Shown here in pieces: positions 18,433 to 28,318 of a DNA stretch of 64,000 bases. The notes beneath the pieces are model-generated. The model saw only the letters and a list, made by a program, of their open reading frames with translations. It was not told the DNA's origin and did no database searches. Location of the stretch: positions 5,288,501 through 5,352,500 of the forward strand of contig NZ_CP088285.1 in the NCBI RefSeq assembly GCF_011516645.4, in the 5' to 3' direction. The position numbers and the translations under genes are program-made. The stretch's first letter is position 1, and the number at the start of each line of letters is the position of its first letter. This DNA comes from Bradyrhizobium septentrionale (lineage in GTDB: Bacteria; Pseudomonadota; Alphaproteobacteria; Rhizobiales; Xanthobacteraceae).

Positions 18433-18690
18433 ATGACAAGCGAGGCGCTGGACGCGTACGGATGGCGGATCGCGTTTCTGCTCGGTGCCGGTACGCTGCC
18501 GTTCGGATTTTGGTTGCGCAGTGTCCTGCCCGAAACGTCCTGCAAGTTGCCGCCTCTCGCCTTTGCGAGCACGGTCGTCAGCAATGCAGTAGGAATTGCT
18601 GCTGCACCCTTGGGCGGTGGGCTCGGAGATCGAGCCGGACGCCGGCCCAATGATATGGCCACAGATCGCCGCGCTGCTGCGGCATCTTAC
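18433..18690 (+). pseudogene. Fragment of a major facilitator superfamily transporter
   Basis: The frame reads ALDAYGWRIAFLLGAGTLPF and GFWLRSVLPET, a typical end of transmembrane helix 6 and its loop in MHS-type MFS permeases. A decayed GGLGDRAGRRP follows, resembling the helix 8-9 loop motif GxLSDRxGRRP. The parts between are deleted and most helices are absent. It begins just right of the IS701-like element. Confidence 0.55.
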
Positions 18691-18858
18691 CATCCGGACC
18701 GCGGCCTCGTGACGCGCACAACCGACGTGACCGCAGAGGTTGCCCTGGCCATGCCGAGTCCTTCCGGTGCCTATGACTTCGCCGGATGGGCTTTGGCAGC
18801 TCCATGCTGGACGTGATCGGAAAATGCTCTAGTTGGTGCACGCTGTGGAGATCATGCC

Positions 18859-19527
18859 ATGACCCGTGAAGGGGCGTTGAAGATCGCCATTGAGGCGCTC
18901 ACACAATGGTCTCAAGGGAAGGTCGCAACGGCCGTCGTGCTTGCCGCGATCGCGAAGCTCGAAGCGCGTAGGCCGACACCTAGGCGGCCTCCAAAACGGA
19001 AGCTCTCTTCCACAACGCGGATGCGCGCGTTAAAGTTACGCCCTAGCAATGTCAGGCCCCTAGGGTCGCGCTGCCATCCTCCGGATATCGAGCAGGAGTA
19101 CACCGAAGTATTCGAAGAGCGCGAGATCGCTGCATATCACGAGGCGGGGCATGCAGTGATTGCTCGCGCACTAGACATAGAGGTCGCGTGTGTTGCCATC
19201 ATTCCTTTTATGGGTCGCATTGGGCACGTGTGGCACGAGAAGGCCAGCCCCAAGACTGAAATCTTGATCACGATGGCAGGGCCATTCGCGGAAGCTCGCT
19301 TCACCGGCCGGCTGCTTTGTGCTGGCGATGACGAAGCCAACATCACCAGCGCAATGACGCAATTGCCGGAGCCGCGCGAGCACTATGAGGCGAAAGCAAA
19401 GACGCTCGTGGCGGAAAGCTGGCGCGCTATCGAAATTGTCGCGGAAGAACTATTGATCGGAGCTGACAGGCTCTACGGCCCGATGCTTGATTTGGCTATT
19501 TGCTGCGCTGCCCCCGGCGTCCCCTAG
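18859..19527 (+). CDS. Stand-alone M41 (FtsH peptidase)-like zinc peptidase protein
   Basis: A 222-residue protein. The N terminus has a helix (EALTQWSQGKVATAVVLAAI) and a basic linker. The M41 zinc motif HEAGH lies at residues 94-98 in AAYHEAGHAVIARALDI. A later GPFAEARFTGRL corresponds to the FtsH peptidase segment. FtsH itself carries an AAA ATPase before this domain, but none is present here, so the protein is a peptidase domain without its unfoldase. Proteins of this kind occur in rhizobial genomes with unknown substrates. The end (LAICCAAPGVP) looks irregular and may be altered. Catalytic third ligand not certain. Confidence 0.6.
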   Translation: MTREGALKIAIEALTQWSQGKVATAVVLAAIAKLEARRPTPRRPPKRKLSSTTRMRALKLRPSNVRPLGSRCHPPDIEQEYTEVFEEREIAAYHEAGHAVIARALDIEVACVAIIPFMGRIGHVWHEKASPKTEILITMAGPFAEARFTGRLLCAGDDEANITSAMTQLPEPREHYEAKAKTLVAESWRAIEIVAEELLIGADRLYGPMLDLAICCAAPGVP

Positions 19528-19529
19528 CG

Positions 19530-19700
19530 ATCGATGATCCCGGCGAGGATGGCTTTGGCGCGCACGGAGACGGCCATGTAGTGCTGTGCCGCTTTGATAG
19601 ACTTGAGCCTTCCCGGGTCATTCTGTGCGATGTTGGGATCAGATAGGAGGCGCTGGAGCCGCGCCTGCGCCACGCCTGCACACGGCGGAGGCATGGCAGG
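19530..19700 (-). pseudogene. C-terminal remnant of an unidentified small protein
   Basis: A minus frame ending near 19530 reads RLQRLLSDPNIAQNDPGRLK and SIKAAQHYMAVSVRAKAILA. It looks like genuine helical protein but has no start and matches no family I know. It is convergent with the M41-like gene. Confidence 0.3.
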
Positions 19701-19917
19701 ATGGCCGGCCGCGCGACAGTGTCGATCCGCTCAAACTTGCTCGCCACTGCGGCTTTCCTCCAAGTCGCAGTCTAGCGCAGCTCGCGCTACGCATGGAAGA
19801 GGGTCCCGTGATCTTGCGGACTGGGCCGCCACGGATTTGCGATCCTGCCATTATTGGGAGGTGGCTGCTAGGGGTGAATGCGTAGAGTAACCGCCTGTCT
19901 TGAATATCGGAGGACTG

Positions 19918-20184
19918 ATGGCAGCAGGATGGATGGTTACGATCGGCGTCCCCCAAGACGACGGCAAGCTTCGATATGTAACCTATGCGGTCGCAATCGC
20001 CGATGCGGCAGAAGCAGTAAAGGCTTCATTGGCGGCCAGCGCGGGCGAAGCAGCGATCTCGAATTCCGAACTCCGCGAAGCCGACTTGAAGGGCCTTGGC
20101 ATAAGAGCCGGCGAGCTTGTGACCATATACGATGATCGGATTGATCCGCTGATCTCGCGGACGTGGCGTCCTGATACCGGCTAG
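19918..20184 (+). CDS. Conserved-looking small protein, unknown
   Basis: An 88-residue protein from ATG 19918, preceded by ggaggac (a good ribosome binding site). It begins MAAGWMVTIGVPQDDGKLRY, then VTYAVAIADAAEAVKA, and ends ISRTWRPDTG. The composition suggests a compact alpha/beta cytoplasmic protein. It resembles proteins repeatedly seen in bradyrhizobial accessory DNA, but I know of no function. No operon partner is clear. Confidence 0.5.
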   Translation: MAAGWMVTIGVPQDDGKLRYVTYAVAIADAAEAVKASLAASAGEAAISNSELREADLKGLGIRAGELVTIYDDRIDPLISRTWRPDTG

Positions 20185-20433
20185 GATCGAGCCGCCCCAA
20201 TCCTCAAGGCACGGCTGACCAGAGCCTTTTCGGGCCGCGTGCGATTGTTTGGCACGCTAGTTGCTGGGCTTGGTTGCTTGGCCCCGATGTCGCGGGACAC
20301 TAACGTCAAAGTCAGAACTAGCGCGGGCGGTCCGCTCCAACCCGCCCGCGTATCGTGTTGCCAGCGACCCAGCATAGGTTTCTCTCGGCTCAGAGATCGC
20401 ATGGTCTAAGGTACACATCCGGGGAGAAAGTGC

Positions 20434-20640
20434 ATGACCAAACACCGGAGGCTTTTCAAGCTAACAAAGCCCCTTACTGACCGCCTGTTGGAAGAGGCGG
20501 CGCGCTTAAGGAGCCGCGCTGACCAAATGCCGGCATGCGCAAAGCGCGACGCGATATTGCGCAAAGCGCGCGAGTATCAAGTGACCGCTCACCTGGCAGA
20601 TTGGATTAGATCGTCCGGTGATCTTCCCCCAAATAAGTAG
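20434..20640 (+). CDS. Small helical protein, 3' end overwritten by an IS3 element
   Basis: A 68-residue protein after ggggaga, 7-8 bases before ATG 20434. It reads LFKLTKPLTDRLLEEAARLR then a Cys-containing helix and LADWIRSSG. The last residues (DLPPNK and stop) are encoded by the inverted repeat of the IS3 element starting at 20619, so the natural C terminus was replaced. Charged amphipathic helices suggest a small binding protein. Function unknown. Confidence 0.5.
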   Translation: MTKHRRLFKLTKPLTDRLLEEAARLRSRADQMPACAKRDAILRKAREYQVTAHLADWIRSSGDLPPNK

Positions 20641-21821
20641 ACAGGGTTAAGCTGCTTTTAGCTCCATGTCGATCGGCGCGATATAGCCGATGGCGGAATG
20701 GAGACGGGTTCGATTGTAGAAGCCCTCGATGTAGGCGAAGATATCGCGCTGGGCCTCAGCTCTGGTCTTGTATTGACGATGGTGAACGAGCTCGGTCTTC
20801 AGGGTATGGAAGAAGCTCTCCATTGGGGCACTGTCGTAGCAGTTGGCTTTGCGGCTCATTGATCCGACGATCCCGGCCGCCGACAAGGCGGCGCGATAGT
20901 CGTGCGAGGCGTATTGCACGCCGCGATCGGAGTGATGGATCAATCCAGCCTTCGGCTTCTGCTGCTGGATGTATCGTCAATGCCGACGAGGCGAGGACCT
21001 GCATGTGATCGCGCATCGCCCAGCCGACGATCTTGCGGCTGAAGAGGTCGATGATGGCCGCCAGATACAGCCAACCCTCAGCAGTCGGAATGTAGGTGAT
21101 ATCGGCGAGCCAGATCCGGTTCGACGCTGCGGCGGTAAAGTTGCGATCGACGAGGTTCGGCGCGATCGGCAAGCCATGACGGCTGTCGGTGGTCCGAACC
21201 CGGCGCGGCGGAGCCATGATGGCGCGGACACCGTGCCGATGCATCAGGCGTTCGATCCGGCCACGGCTGGCGCCACGTTCCCGCATCCGCAGTACGGCGT
21301 GGACCCGTGGGCTGCCATAGCGCCCGCCGCTATCCTGGTGGACCTGTCGGATATCAGCCAGAAGCGCGGCATTGGTGGCCGTACGTGTGCTCTCCGGACG
21401 CTCGCGCCAGGCATAATAGCCGGCCGGCGAGACCTCGAGCACGGCGCACATCAGCCGCACCGGGTAGGTATCGCGATGGTCCTCGATGAAGCGGAAACTC
21501 ATGGCCGTGTTCCGGCAAAGATCGCGATCGACTTTTTTAAAAATGTCCCGCTCCATGCGCAGCCGCTCGTTTTCCTCACGCAAACGGGCGATCTCGGCAG
21601 CCTGGTCCGCCGGAGCTTCTCAACCCAGCGCCGCAGCACCGAGTCGCGCAAACCGAGTTCCTTGCCAACGGCCGTGATCGACCGGCCACTCGACACCACA
21701 AGCTCAGCTGCCTGCCGCTTGTACTCCTCGGTAAACGACCGACGTTGACGTCCTCCATTCGACACCTCCTGGCTCAATAAGCCTACTACAGGTGTCCACT
21801 CGTTCGGAGGAGGTTCAATCA
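20619..21821 (-). mobile_element. IS3-family insertion sequence, transposase frameshifted
   Basis: The left end begins tgatcttcccccaaataagt and the right end, read inward, begins tgattgaacctcctccgaac. Both start with TG and share an agtxgaca core, giving imperfect inverted repeats typical of the IS3 family. The size is about 1.2 kb. A clear target duplication was not found. Boundaries are within a few bases. Confidence 0.6.
20647..21768 (-). pseudogene. IS3-family OrfA/OrfB transposase, extra frameshifts
   Basis: OrfA starts near 21768 (RRSFTEEYKRQAAELVVSSG, a helix-turn-helix, then [11 protein letters not shown]). Its frame breaks near 21610. OrfB from about 21583 carries the HTH_21 segment [19 protein letters not shown] and the catalytic region ([19 protein letters not shown]). 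Near 20960 the frame shifts again before [15 protein letters not shown] and the last glutamate ([12 protein letters not shown]). An A-rich slippery run at about 21533 is the normal programmed frameshift site of the family, but the other breaks are not programmed. Inactive. Confidence 0.7.
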
Positions 21822-21997
21822 GGATGCGAACCCTTTCCACATCCCCTATCCCGGAGCCGTCACTGCCGACTTCCGTCGTGCTTCACGCGAACGAGCCTTT
21901 GCGACTTGGCGCGAGATCTCCACGACAAGCGCTATCGCAGAATCTCGAACCTTTGAGAATCGCCTCCTTCAGCTCGGCGGTCGATTAAGTTGACGAT

Positions 21998-23412
21998 GCC
22001 TCGCCGACATCTGGGCTGAAGTCCTCGGGGTGGACCGTGGGTGGACCGGGTGGGGATGAACGACAGCTTCTTCGACCTCGGAGGACATTCCACCACCCAG
22101 CTCATCTATCGGCTGCCTGAGGCGCTGCATGTGGACGTGCCGCTACGCACGCTGTTCGAGAGGCCGACCGTTGCCCGGGTGAGTCACGTGATCGAGACGA
22201 AGAAGCGGACCGGCTCGATCGACACGATGCCGCAGGCCGATTTTCGCGCCGAGGCAGTACTCGAGTCTTCCATCAGACGCGCCTTGTCCGTCTCATCCCG
22301 GCCGTCGACGTCGCCGCGTGCCATCTTGCTCACTGGCGCCAGCGGATTTCTCGGGGCCTTTCTACTCCGCGAACTCCTTGGCCAGACCGACGCGAAAATC
22401 TATTGCTTGGTGCGCGCCGGTGATGGTAGAAGGCCCTCGTCCGGCTGAGCGGCAATCTCACATCCCTCCACATTGCGGAGGGACAGTTCGCAGTGCGGGT
22501 GGTGCCTCTGGCCGGGGATACGGCGCGGCCGCTACTGGGCCTCTCCAGTGCCGACTTCGAAATGCTGACGGATACGGTCGATAGCATCTGTCACTGCGGT
22601 TCGACGGTAAATTCTATCTGGCCGTATGAGGGGCTCAAGGCCGCCAATGTCCTCGGCATGCAGGAACTCCTCCGGCTTGCCAGCCGCGGGTGCGTGAAGC
22701 GGGTGCATCTCGTGTCCACCCTGCACGTATTCTCGTCGCGCGAAGCGGTGGCGGGGCGAGAACTCCGCGAGGAAGATCTCCCGGATGACCCCGAGGGATT
22801 GTCACTGGGTTACACACAGAGCAAGTAGGTCGCTGAGCAGTTGGCGATCGAGGCGCGCCGCAGAGGCATTTCGGTTGACATCTTTCGGCCAGGCGCATCT
22901 GGGGGACAGCCACAGCGGTGCCTGCCAGAGGCATGATTTCCTGTGGTTACTGCTCAAAGCTTGCATCGAAACGGGGTTCGCGCCGCAGTTCGACGGCCCG
23001 GTGAACGTTATTCCCGTCGACTATGCGAGCAAAGCCATCGTCACCTGTCGCTTGGCAGCGTTTGTCCGGACAGACATTCCACTTGCCAACGGCGCGTCTG
23101 TCGCTGGATCGAGATCCTCGAGGTGCTCGGTAGCTACGGGTATCAGTTTCAGTTGTCCCTTTCGCAACGTGGTGTGACGCCATTGTCCGTCATGCCGAGG
23201 CTGAGCCGACGAGCGCGGCCTTTTTTGGATCGCGCCGTTGCTCGGAGGAATACCCCCAAGGTGCGGATCTTCCGGTCACCATCAGCTGCCAGAATACGTT
23301 GACCGGCCTCTTTGGCAGTGATATCTCGTGTCCGTCAATCGATCGAGGTTTGCTCTCAACCTGCGTATCGCATTTCATCGACAATGAATTTCTTCCTCGG
23401 GTCAGATCCTTC
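21998..23412 (+). pseudogene. NRPS terminal remnant: carrier protein plus thioester reductase domain
   Basis: The relic begins with a linker (LADIWAEVLGVDR), a short duplication near 22030 that shifts the frame, and a PCP motif DSFFDLGGHS. A reductase domain follows, with the Rossmann motif ILLTGASGFLGAFLLRELL, then DSICHCGSTVNSIWPYEGLK in another frame. In the conserved GYTQSK-W-VAE segment the Trp codon is replaced by TAG (near 22826). Later frames give IPVDYASKAIV and CPSIDRGLLSTCVSHFIDNE. Such R domains release NRPS products as aldehydes or alcohols by NAD(P)H-dependent reduction. At least three frameshifts and one nonsense codon make it dead. Confidence 0.75.
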
Positions 23413-23611
23413 CATTGAGCCGCCAATACGACAGTTTCTCCTGGCTCGGCATTCGGGCTTGACCGGATTTCCGAAAATGACGTTTTGCTGTTATCGACGT
23501 ATCTGACCGGTTGCCGGGATTCGCACTTGAACGGCGGGCACCTCCAGACGCCTGCGGCCGGAAGTGCGGCGTGATCGTGGCGGGCCGGTCCCGCTCGCGT
23601 CAGGTGAAGTA

Positions 23612-24334
23612 ATGATCTGCACCTCGAGATCGACCGAAGTCGCGGTGTGGTGGATGAGGCTGGGCTCTCCTTCGGCCGCAGCTGTTAAGCAATGGCGTGC
23701 TTGTCTGGACCCTTCTGAGCAGGCACAGGCGGACAAGTTCTATGTCCAGGACGATCGATCGACATACGTCGCAGCACATTGGCTGGTTCGTAGCGCGCTT
23801 GCATCGGTAGGCAACTTGCCGCCCGCGAACTGGCGTTTCATCGTCGAAGAGCATGGCAAGCCCCAGATCGATCGGGCCCTCGGCCGGTCCGAACTTCGGT
23901 TCAATCTGTCGCATACCAGGGGCTTCGTTGCCTGTGCGGTCAGCGTGGGCGTCGACGTCGGGATCGACGTTGAGACGCTCACGCCGAGCCGGGCGAGCCT
24001 CGATATCGCCGAACGCTATTTCAGCCCGTCGGAGGTCGCCATTTTGCGCGACGCACCGCCAGACGAGCAAGCCGAATGCTTCTTCCGTCTCTGGACCCTG
24101 AAGGAGGCTTTCATCAAGGCGACCGGCGAGGGATTGAGTCGCCCACTCGACAGTTTTTCCTTCTCGCTGAATCCGGCTTCCATCTCGTTTAGCCAGGGCG
24201 AGGCCGATGATGCGACTCAATGGCAGTTCATCGAGCAGCGGCCGAGTCCGCAGCATGTGCTGGCCCTCGCGGTCCGAAAGCCAGCATCTTGTCCGGTGAC
24301 CCTATCTGTTTGTCAAGTACGCTCACCCGAATGA
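23612..24334 (+). CDS. 4'-phosphopantetheinyl transferase (Sfp type)
   Basis: A 240-residue protein with all Sfp-family motifs: FNLSHTRGFVACAVS (P1), VDVGIDVETL (P2, magnesium-binding Asp and Glu), and ECFFRLWTLKEAFIKATGEG (P3). It transfers the phosphopantetheine arm from CoA to the serine of carrier domains. The intact NRPS at 35.8-53.2 kb has five such serines, and the dead PCP-R relic just upstream had one. AGGTGA five bases before ATG 23612 supports this start over an upstream one. The sequence shows no defects. It probably belonged to the decayed NRPS locus and may now serve the larger one; this link is inference. Confidence 0.9.
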   Translation: MICTSRSTEVAVWWMRLGSPSAAAVKQWRACLDPSEQAQADKFYVQDDRSTYVAAHWLVRSALASVGNLPPANWRFIVEEHGKPQIDRALGRSELRFNLSHTRGFVACAVSVGVDVGIDVETLTPSRASLDIAERYFSPSEVAILRDAPPDEQAECFFRLWTLKEAFIKATGEGLSRPLDSFSFSLNPASISFSQGEADDATQWQFIEQRPSPQHVLALAVRKPASCPVTLSVCQVRSPE

Positions 24335-24425
24335 GCGTAAGCCCGCATGTCCGCCTCCGCCGATGAGGTGGCTCGCCCTACGCTGCGCGTCCGAGGGTTG
24401 CTCGGGCGGTCCGAGCCAATCCTCA

Positions 24426-24605
24426 TCACAGGATGAGAGCCCAGCCAACGAGGCCGGCCATTGCCGGGTCCTTGAACAAGAGCGCGTAGCAACCGAGGAA
24501 GATGAAAGCGCTGATCAAATGCAGCATCTGATTAATTCTGCTCCGGTGATAGTAACGGTAGTCATCCCACCGCAGGTTTCGCAGCATGTCTGACAAAGGG
24601 CTCAT
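24426..24605 (-). CDS. Mpo1-like (DUF962) membrane protein, probable N-terminal fragment
   Basis: ATG 24605 follows GAGG at good spacing and encodes about 59 residues. The segment YRYYHRSRINQMLHLISAF resembles the start of Mpo1/DUF962 proteins (YxxxHxxxxNxxxH). Then comes one transmembrane helix (IFLGCYALLF) and a second ending WALIL. Family members are about three times longer, so this is likely a truncated gene ending at a junction. Weak family call. Confidence 0.35.
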   Translation of the reverse strand: MSPLSDMLRNLRWDDYRYYHRSRINQMLHLISAFIFLGCYALLFKDPAMAGLVGWALIL

Positions 24606-24806
24606 GATTAATCCTCGGTCATTTGACGATGTTGAAGCCATAAGCCGAGTCCGTGACAGATGCGTGAATGCATTATGATGTCGCATTGCAGCTTAATGAG
24701 GTGGTAAAGCCGAGCGCCAGGCGCACGCGAAAAGTCGGATGTTCGCTTTTCGGCTTGATATTGGTGACCAGGGCAGCCCAGTCGACCACGATCTCCTTTA
24801 ACCGAA

Positions 24807-25182
24807 TCAGACCCCTTGCAGACGGGGCGGGGCCATACGTTTTTTGAGCAGACGGTTTTCCAGGGTCAGATCGGCTACGGCCTCCTTCAGGGCGGCGGCC
24901 TCCCGGCGGAGATCCTTCACCTCGCCGGAGGTCGCAGCTCGCGCCGTATCGCCCGCCAGGAGGCGCTTGCTGGCCTCGAGGAACTCCTTGGACCAGCCGT
25001 AATACATCGAGGCGGCAATGCCCTCGCGCCGGCAGAGCTCGGAGATATTCTCCTCGCCCCGCAGTCCTTCCAGCACGGATACGGATCTTCTCTTCCGTCG
25101 AATACTGCCGGCGCGTCTGGCGCCGAATGTCCTTTAGCACTTGTTCTGCCGGCGCTTTGCCCAGTCCGGATTTCTGCTCCAT
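24807..25182 (-). pseudogene. IS3-family OrfA fragment, frameshifted
   Basis: The upstream frame gives AEQVLKDIRRQTRRQYSTEE and, after a shift near 25080, the second frame gives LEGLRGEENISELCRREGIA and LTLENRLLKKRM. This is the helix-turn-helix and coiled region of a common rhizobial IS3 OrfA. OrfB is missing. The upstream side of the element interrupts the DUF262 gene at about 25235. Confidence 0.7.
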
Positions 25183-25234
25183 CTGCGCTCCTGTTGGCTA
25201 CGATGAACCAGAAATCCTCCCTCCGCAAAATCCT

Positions 25235-25483
25235 TCAATTTGTCTCACACGCCCTGACGGCAAACAGGTTCTTGATCAGGACGATACTGCCGAGAAAGTA
25301 CGGGTTCGCGTTAGCGACATCCCCCGTGGCGCCACAAGCAGTCGTTATGTCGTCAAGGAGATCGCTGGCCTGCTCTGTAGTCCAAGCATACGGCCGCTGG
25401 TATGATGGGATGCTGAAAAGGTACTTGTCGCAAAAGATATCAAGTATCGGCTTCTCGTTTGCTTCAATCGTATGACGAATCAT
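25235..25483 (-). pseudogene. DUF262 (GmrSD-type) protein, N-terminal fragment
   Basis: ATG 25483 opens an 82-codon frame (ILDIFCDKYLFSIPSYQRPY then AWTTEQASDLLDDI, and YFLGSIVLI). The PSYQRPYAW segment is the ParB-like nucleotide-binding start of DUF262 proteins. Members include GmrS/GmrD-type modification-dependent restriction enzymes, which are several hundred residues long. Here the gene is cut at about 25240 by IS3-like DNA. Defence role inferred from the family only. Confidence 0.6.
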
Positions 25484-26040
25484 CTGTTCTCCTTAAATTC
25501 CTTGCCCGGTTGCCGTCTTTGCGTACCGGATATCGGCGCCAAGGATACTATTTTCGGTTGTGAATTGAAATCGCAACCGCGCGTGGCGGGCGCAAAAGTG
25601 CAGTTTTGCAGATAATGACGAGGAAAAACTGCATGGAATAGGGAGGGAATTCGCAGCAAAGGACTACCCGTCATGGAGCGCTGCGAAAGCGCTTGACGGC
25701 CTCCGCAACGTCAATAACGTCAAGCTAGGGGAGCTGAGATCTTATCCCGCTGGGCGAGCCACGGCCCGAAACGACGGGAGAGTGGCCGCAAAGTGGAGAA
25801 GCTAGAGGTATGGCTTTGTGATTGAAGCGCAGACGATCTCAATTTGGAGACACGAGAAGGCCGACGGCGGTATACCGCCTCAGCAAGTCGTCGAGGTCGC
25901 TTGCAGATCGCAAGGTTAAATGCGAACTTCGTGTTCCCCTCCTCCAAGACTGCCGCGTGCATTCGGCCGAACTGGGCCGCGCTTTGCGAACCGTCTGTCG
26001 CGCGGCGATAGAGACGGGCGACCTGGAGACCACTTCATAA
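25484..26040. other. No supportable gene
   Basis: About 560 bases between the DUF262 fragment and the DUF3800 remnant. Only short frames on both strands. No tRNA or clear repeat seen. Confidence 0.45.
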
Positions 26041-26505
26041 TTGACCAGCAGGGCGATCTTTGTCTATGCGCGCATCTGCAAGGCTCAATATGCCGACCTG
26101 CTTCAGCAGGTTGGTGGAGCTGTCGCTAAGAAAAATTATAAGGCAGCTGTGAAGCAGGTCTTCCTGCGTTCGGTTGCCGAGTATCTAGCCGCTGCGGGTC
26201 CCGCGGTCCTACTTATCGATCGAGACAAAACCACGCCTGGGCCGAGCTTGGTCAAGTTCGAAGGCAGCGCCACGCTGATTGGCGGCGGTGCCATTTCTCT
26301 AACTCCGCGCACATACTGGGCCTCCAGATTGCCGATGTCGTCGCCTACGCCATCGGGCGCTTCCTGCGCCGGCGCGACGGGATAACCGCTACCGATCCCG
26401 AGCATTACGACCTGTTCGACAAGGCAATTATGGAATTTCTCGGTGATCTGGATGGCCGACTACACGAAGTGACCGGGCCCTTGCCAAGTCTCCCGCAAGC
26501 GGTGT
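26041..26505 (+). pseudogene. DUF3800-like protein remnant, frameshifted
   Basis: The first frame reads RICKAQYADLLQQVGGAVAK and later AGPAVLLIDRDKTTPG. After a shift near 26300 another frame gives NSAHILGLQIADVVAYAIGR and stops near 26505. The LGLQIADVVAYA segment is the conserved C-terminal QxAD motif of DUF3800 proteins, which are RNase H-like and often found near restriction or phage genes. The N-terminal catalytic Asp region was not found. Confidence 0.5.
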
Positions 26506-26570
26506 GACGCGAGCTCGATGATGCCCGACGGGATACCCATTTCCTAGGGCAGATGGAGGCCTTATGATAT

Positions 26571-27377
26571 TTGGCTATGAACCCACAGACCCGAAAGCTC
26601 CTGATCCAGCGCCTTATCGCGCCTATCGGCGTAATCGGCCCTGATTTCGAGCGCTTTGGGGAGCTTTTCCTTGACCATTTGCTCTCGACGCCGCTCGAGC
26701 ACAGTGGCTTGAACGCGCTCGGTTTTCCGATCAGGCGCGTGCTCGATAGCAGCAGCGCAGATGGCGCGATAGTCGCGGAATATTCCGCGCACGACGACTA
26801 TTTCACGAGGGGGATGCCCAAGGCCGAGCAGGATCTCGCCCATGCCTTGTCTCATCGTCCGAATGCAAAACTGGTGCTCCTCATCGCCGCACAGCCCGAA
26901 CGCCCGCAGATTGTGGATGAGTTCCTCAAAGCGGCGCTAGCGAAGCCCGAGATGCAAGGCCGCTCCTTGAGGATATGGGGCGCCGAACGCATTGCCGAAC
27001 AGCTTGTCGACAAGTTCACGTTCAACGACACGGCCGTCGAGGCATTGTCATTCTATCTGCCAGTGCTGACCGAGATCTGGGAGGAAGCTGCGCGCGATCG
27101 CCTGTTTCCAGCACCCGACCTGCGGCACCGGCCGCGTCCCGCAGTATCGGACGAGATCCATCGTCGCCTCGCCAGCGAGAGCTGTGTGTGCAATAGAGAG
27201 GATGGCGCCTCAGGGGAGCGACTGCACTGTCCAATTGCCCGCATCGGCGGCAATCTAAGCTGCGGATCTTGGCTTGCGTTATCCGAGGCTTCGAGGGTCT
27301 GTGACAAGCTTCGTTTTTGGTTGCCAGCAGACAATAGAGATCGCGGCTCATTGCTGTTGGCGCGCCATAGCAGATGA
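26571..27377 (+). pseudogene. Possible N-terminal part of a large NTPase or nuclease protein
   Basis: About 200 residues look like genuine protein: LLIQRLIAPIGVIGPDFERF, SADGAIVAEYSAHDDYF and LRIWGAERIAEQLVDKFTFN. The layout (short helix, then an acidic IVAEYS strand) resembles restriction-endonuclease-like N-terminal domains of large multi-domain defence proteins. After about residue 205 the sequence becomes Cys- and Arg-rich and does not resemble a continuation, so the gene is truncated or frameshifted at about 27190. I cannot name the family securely. Confidence 0.4.
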
Positions 27378-27390
27378 AGATGGGCACTAT
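27360..27390 (+). repeat. Direct repeat, copy 1, left of the creatininase gene
   Basis: The 31-base segment begins gcgcgcca and ends gatgaagatgggcactat. A second copy at 28424-28454 has three differences. The last 18 bases are identical. Confidence 0.7.
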
Positions 27391-27484
27391 GCTGAGCTGC
27401 TGTGCCGATCTCGAAGCTCGCCATGATATTTCTTCTCCGATCGCATGATGACCCCCTCCATCCAGATCCTTTCGGGAGATCGCT

Positions 27485-28318
27485 ATGAGCATTGAAGTCG
27501 AATGGGCGCGTATGACCGCTCCGGACCTACGCGCGATCGCCGCACGCGAAGGCGCTCTGGCGATCCTGCCCGCCGGCTCGCTGGAGCAGCATGGCCCGCA
27601 TTTGCCTGTGATTACCGATACGGCCAGCGCCAGTGCCGCCGCGATTGCGGCCGCGCGGCTGGTGGCCGCGGGTCCAGATCCGGTACCGGTCGCCGTGTTG
27701 CCCGGCCTGTGGTTGGGTTTGAGCGAGCATCATTTGCCTTTCGGTGGCACGATCAGCGTGGACTATGCCGCTTATCGCGCGATCCTAGAAAGCATCGTGC
27801 GATCTCTTCGCGCATTGGGCTTTGCCCGCTTGCTGATCGTCAACGGCCATGGCGGCAATATCGATCCGCTTGCCGTGGCATCGCGCGAACTGGCGGTGGC
27901 GTACGACTTTCCGATCGTCGCCACAACGCCATGGTTCCTGGCACCCGTGAAGATCGCGGCAATCTTCGAATCCGACACCGCACCGAAACACGCTTGCGAG
28001 GGCGAAACCTCGGTCATGATGGCGATCGCGAGGGACATTGTGAAGGAACACAAGCTGGACGAGGCGATGCAGCAGGCGCCTGCCGCGGTAGAGCCGCCGG
28101 CAGGGTTCTCGCGGTTCTACTCCTTCTCCGAACGCGCGCCGATCACAGGCTCCTGGGGGGACCCGCGGAGCGCCACGGCCGAAAAGGGCGCGCGTTTCCT
28201 TGGCGTGCAGGCAGAGGCGTTGGCCGAAGCAATCCGCAACACGGCGCTATGGTCTCGCCCGGATCCGGTCTGGCGGGTAGGCCGGGGGCAAGAGACCACG
28301 GCGGGCAAAGCAACGTGA
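27485..28318 (+). CDS. Creatininase-family amidohydrolase
   Basis: A 277-residue protein with the creatininase signatures: AGSLEQHGPHLPVITDT (metal-binding Glu and His, about residues 30-48), LIVNGHGGNIDPLA (about 118-131), and CEGETSVMMA (metal-binding Glu). Members are binuclear metal amidohydrolases that open creatinine or cut peptide-like amide bonds (for example MftE). GGGAG seven bases before ATG 27485 supports the start. The frame is intact, which stands out against the debris around it. No creatine or mycofactocin genes are nearby, so the substrate is unknown. Confidence 0.85.
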   Translation: MSIEVEWARMTAPDLRAIAAREGALAILPAGSLEQHGPHLPVITDTASASAAAIAAARLVAAGPDPVPVAVLPGLWLGLSEHHLPFGGTISVDYAAYRAILESIVRSLRALGFARLLIVNGHGGNIDPLAVASRELAVAYDFPIVATTPWFLAPVKIAAIFESDTAPKHACEGETSVMMAIARDIVKEHKLDEAMQQAPAAVEPPAGFSRFYSFSERAPITGSWGDPRSATAEKGARFLGVQAEALAEAIRNTALWSRPDPVWRVGRGQETTAGKAT

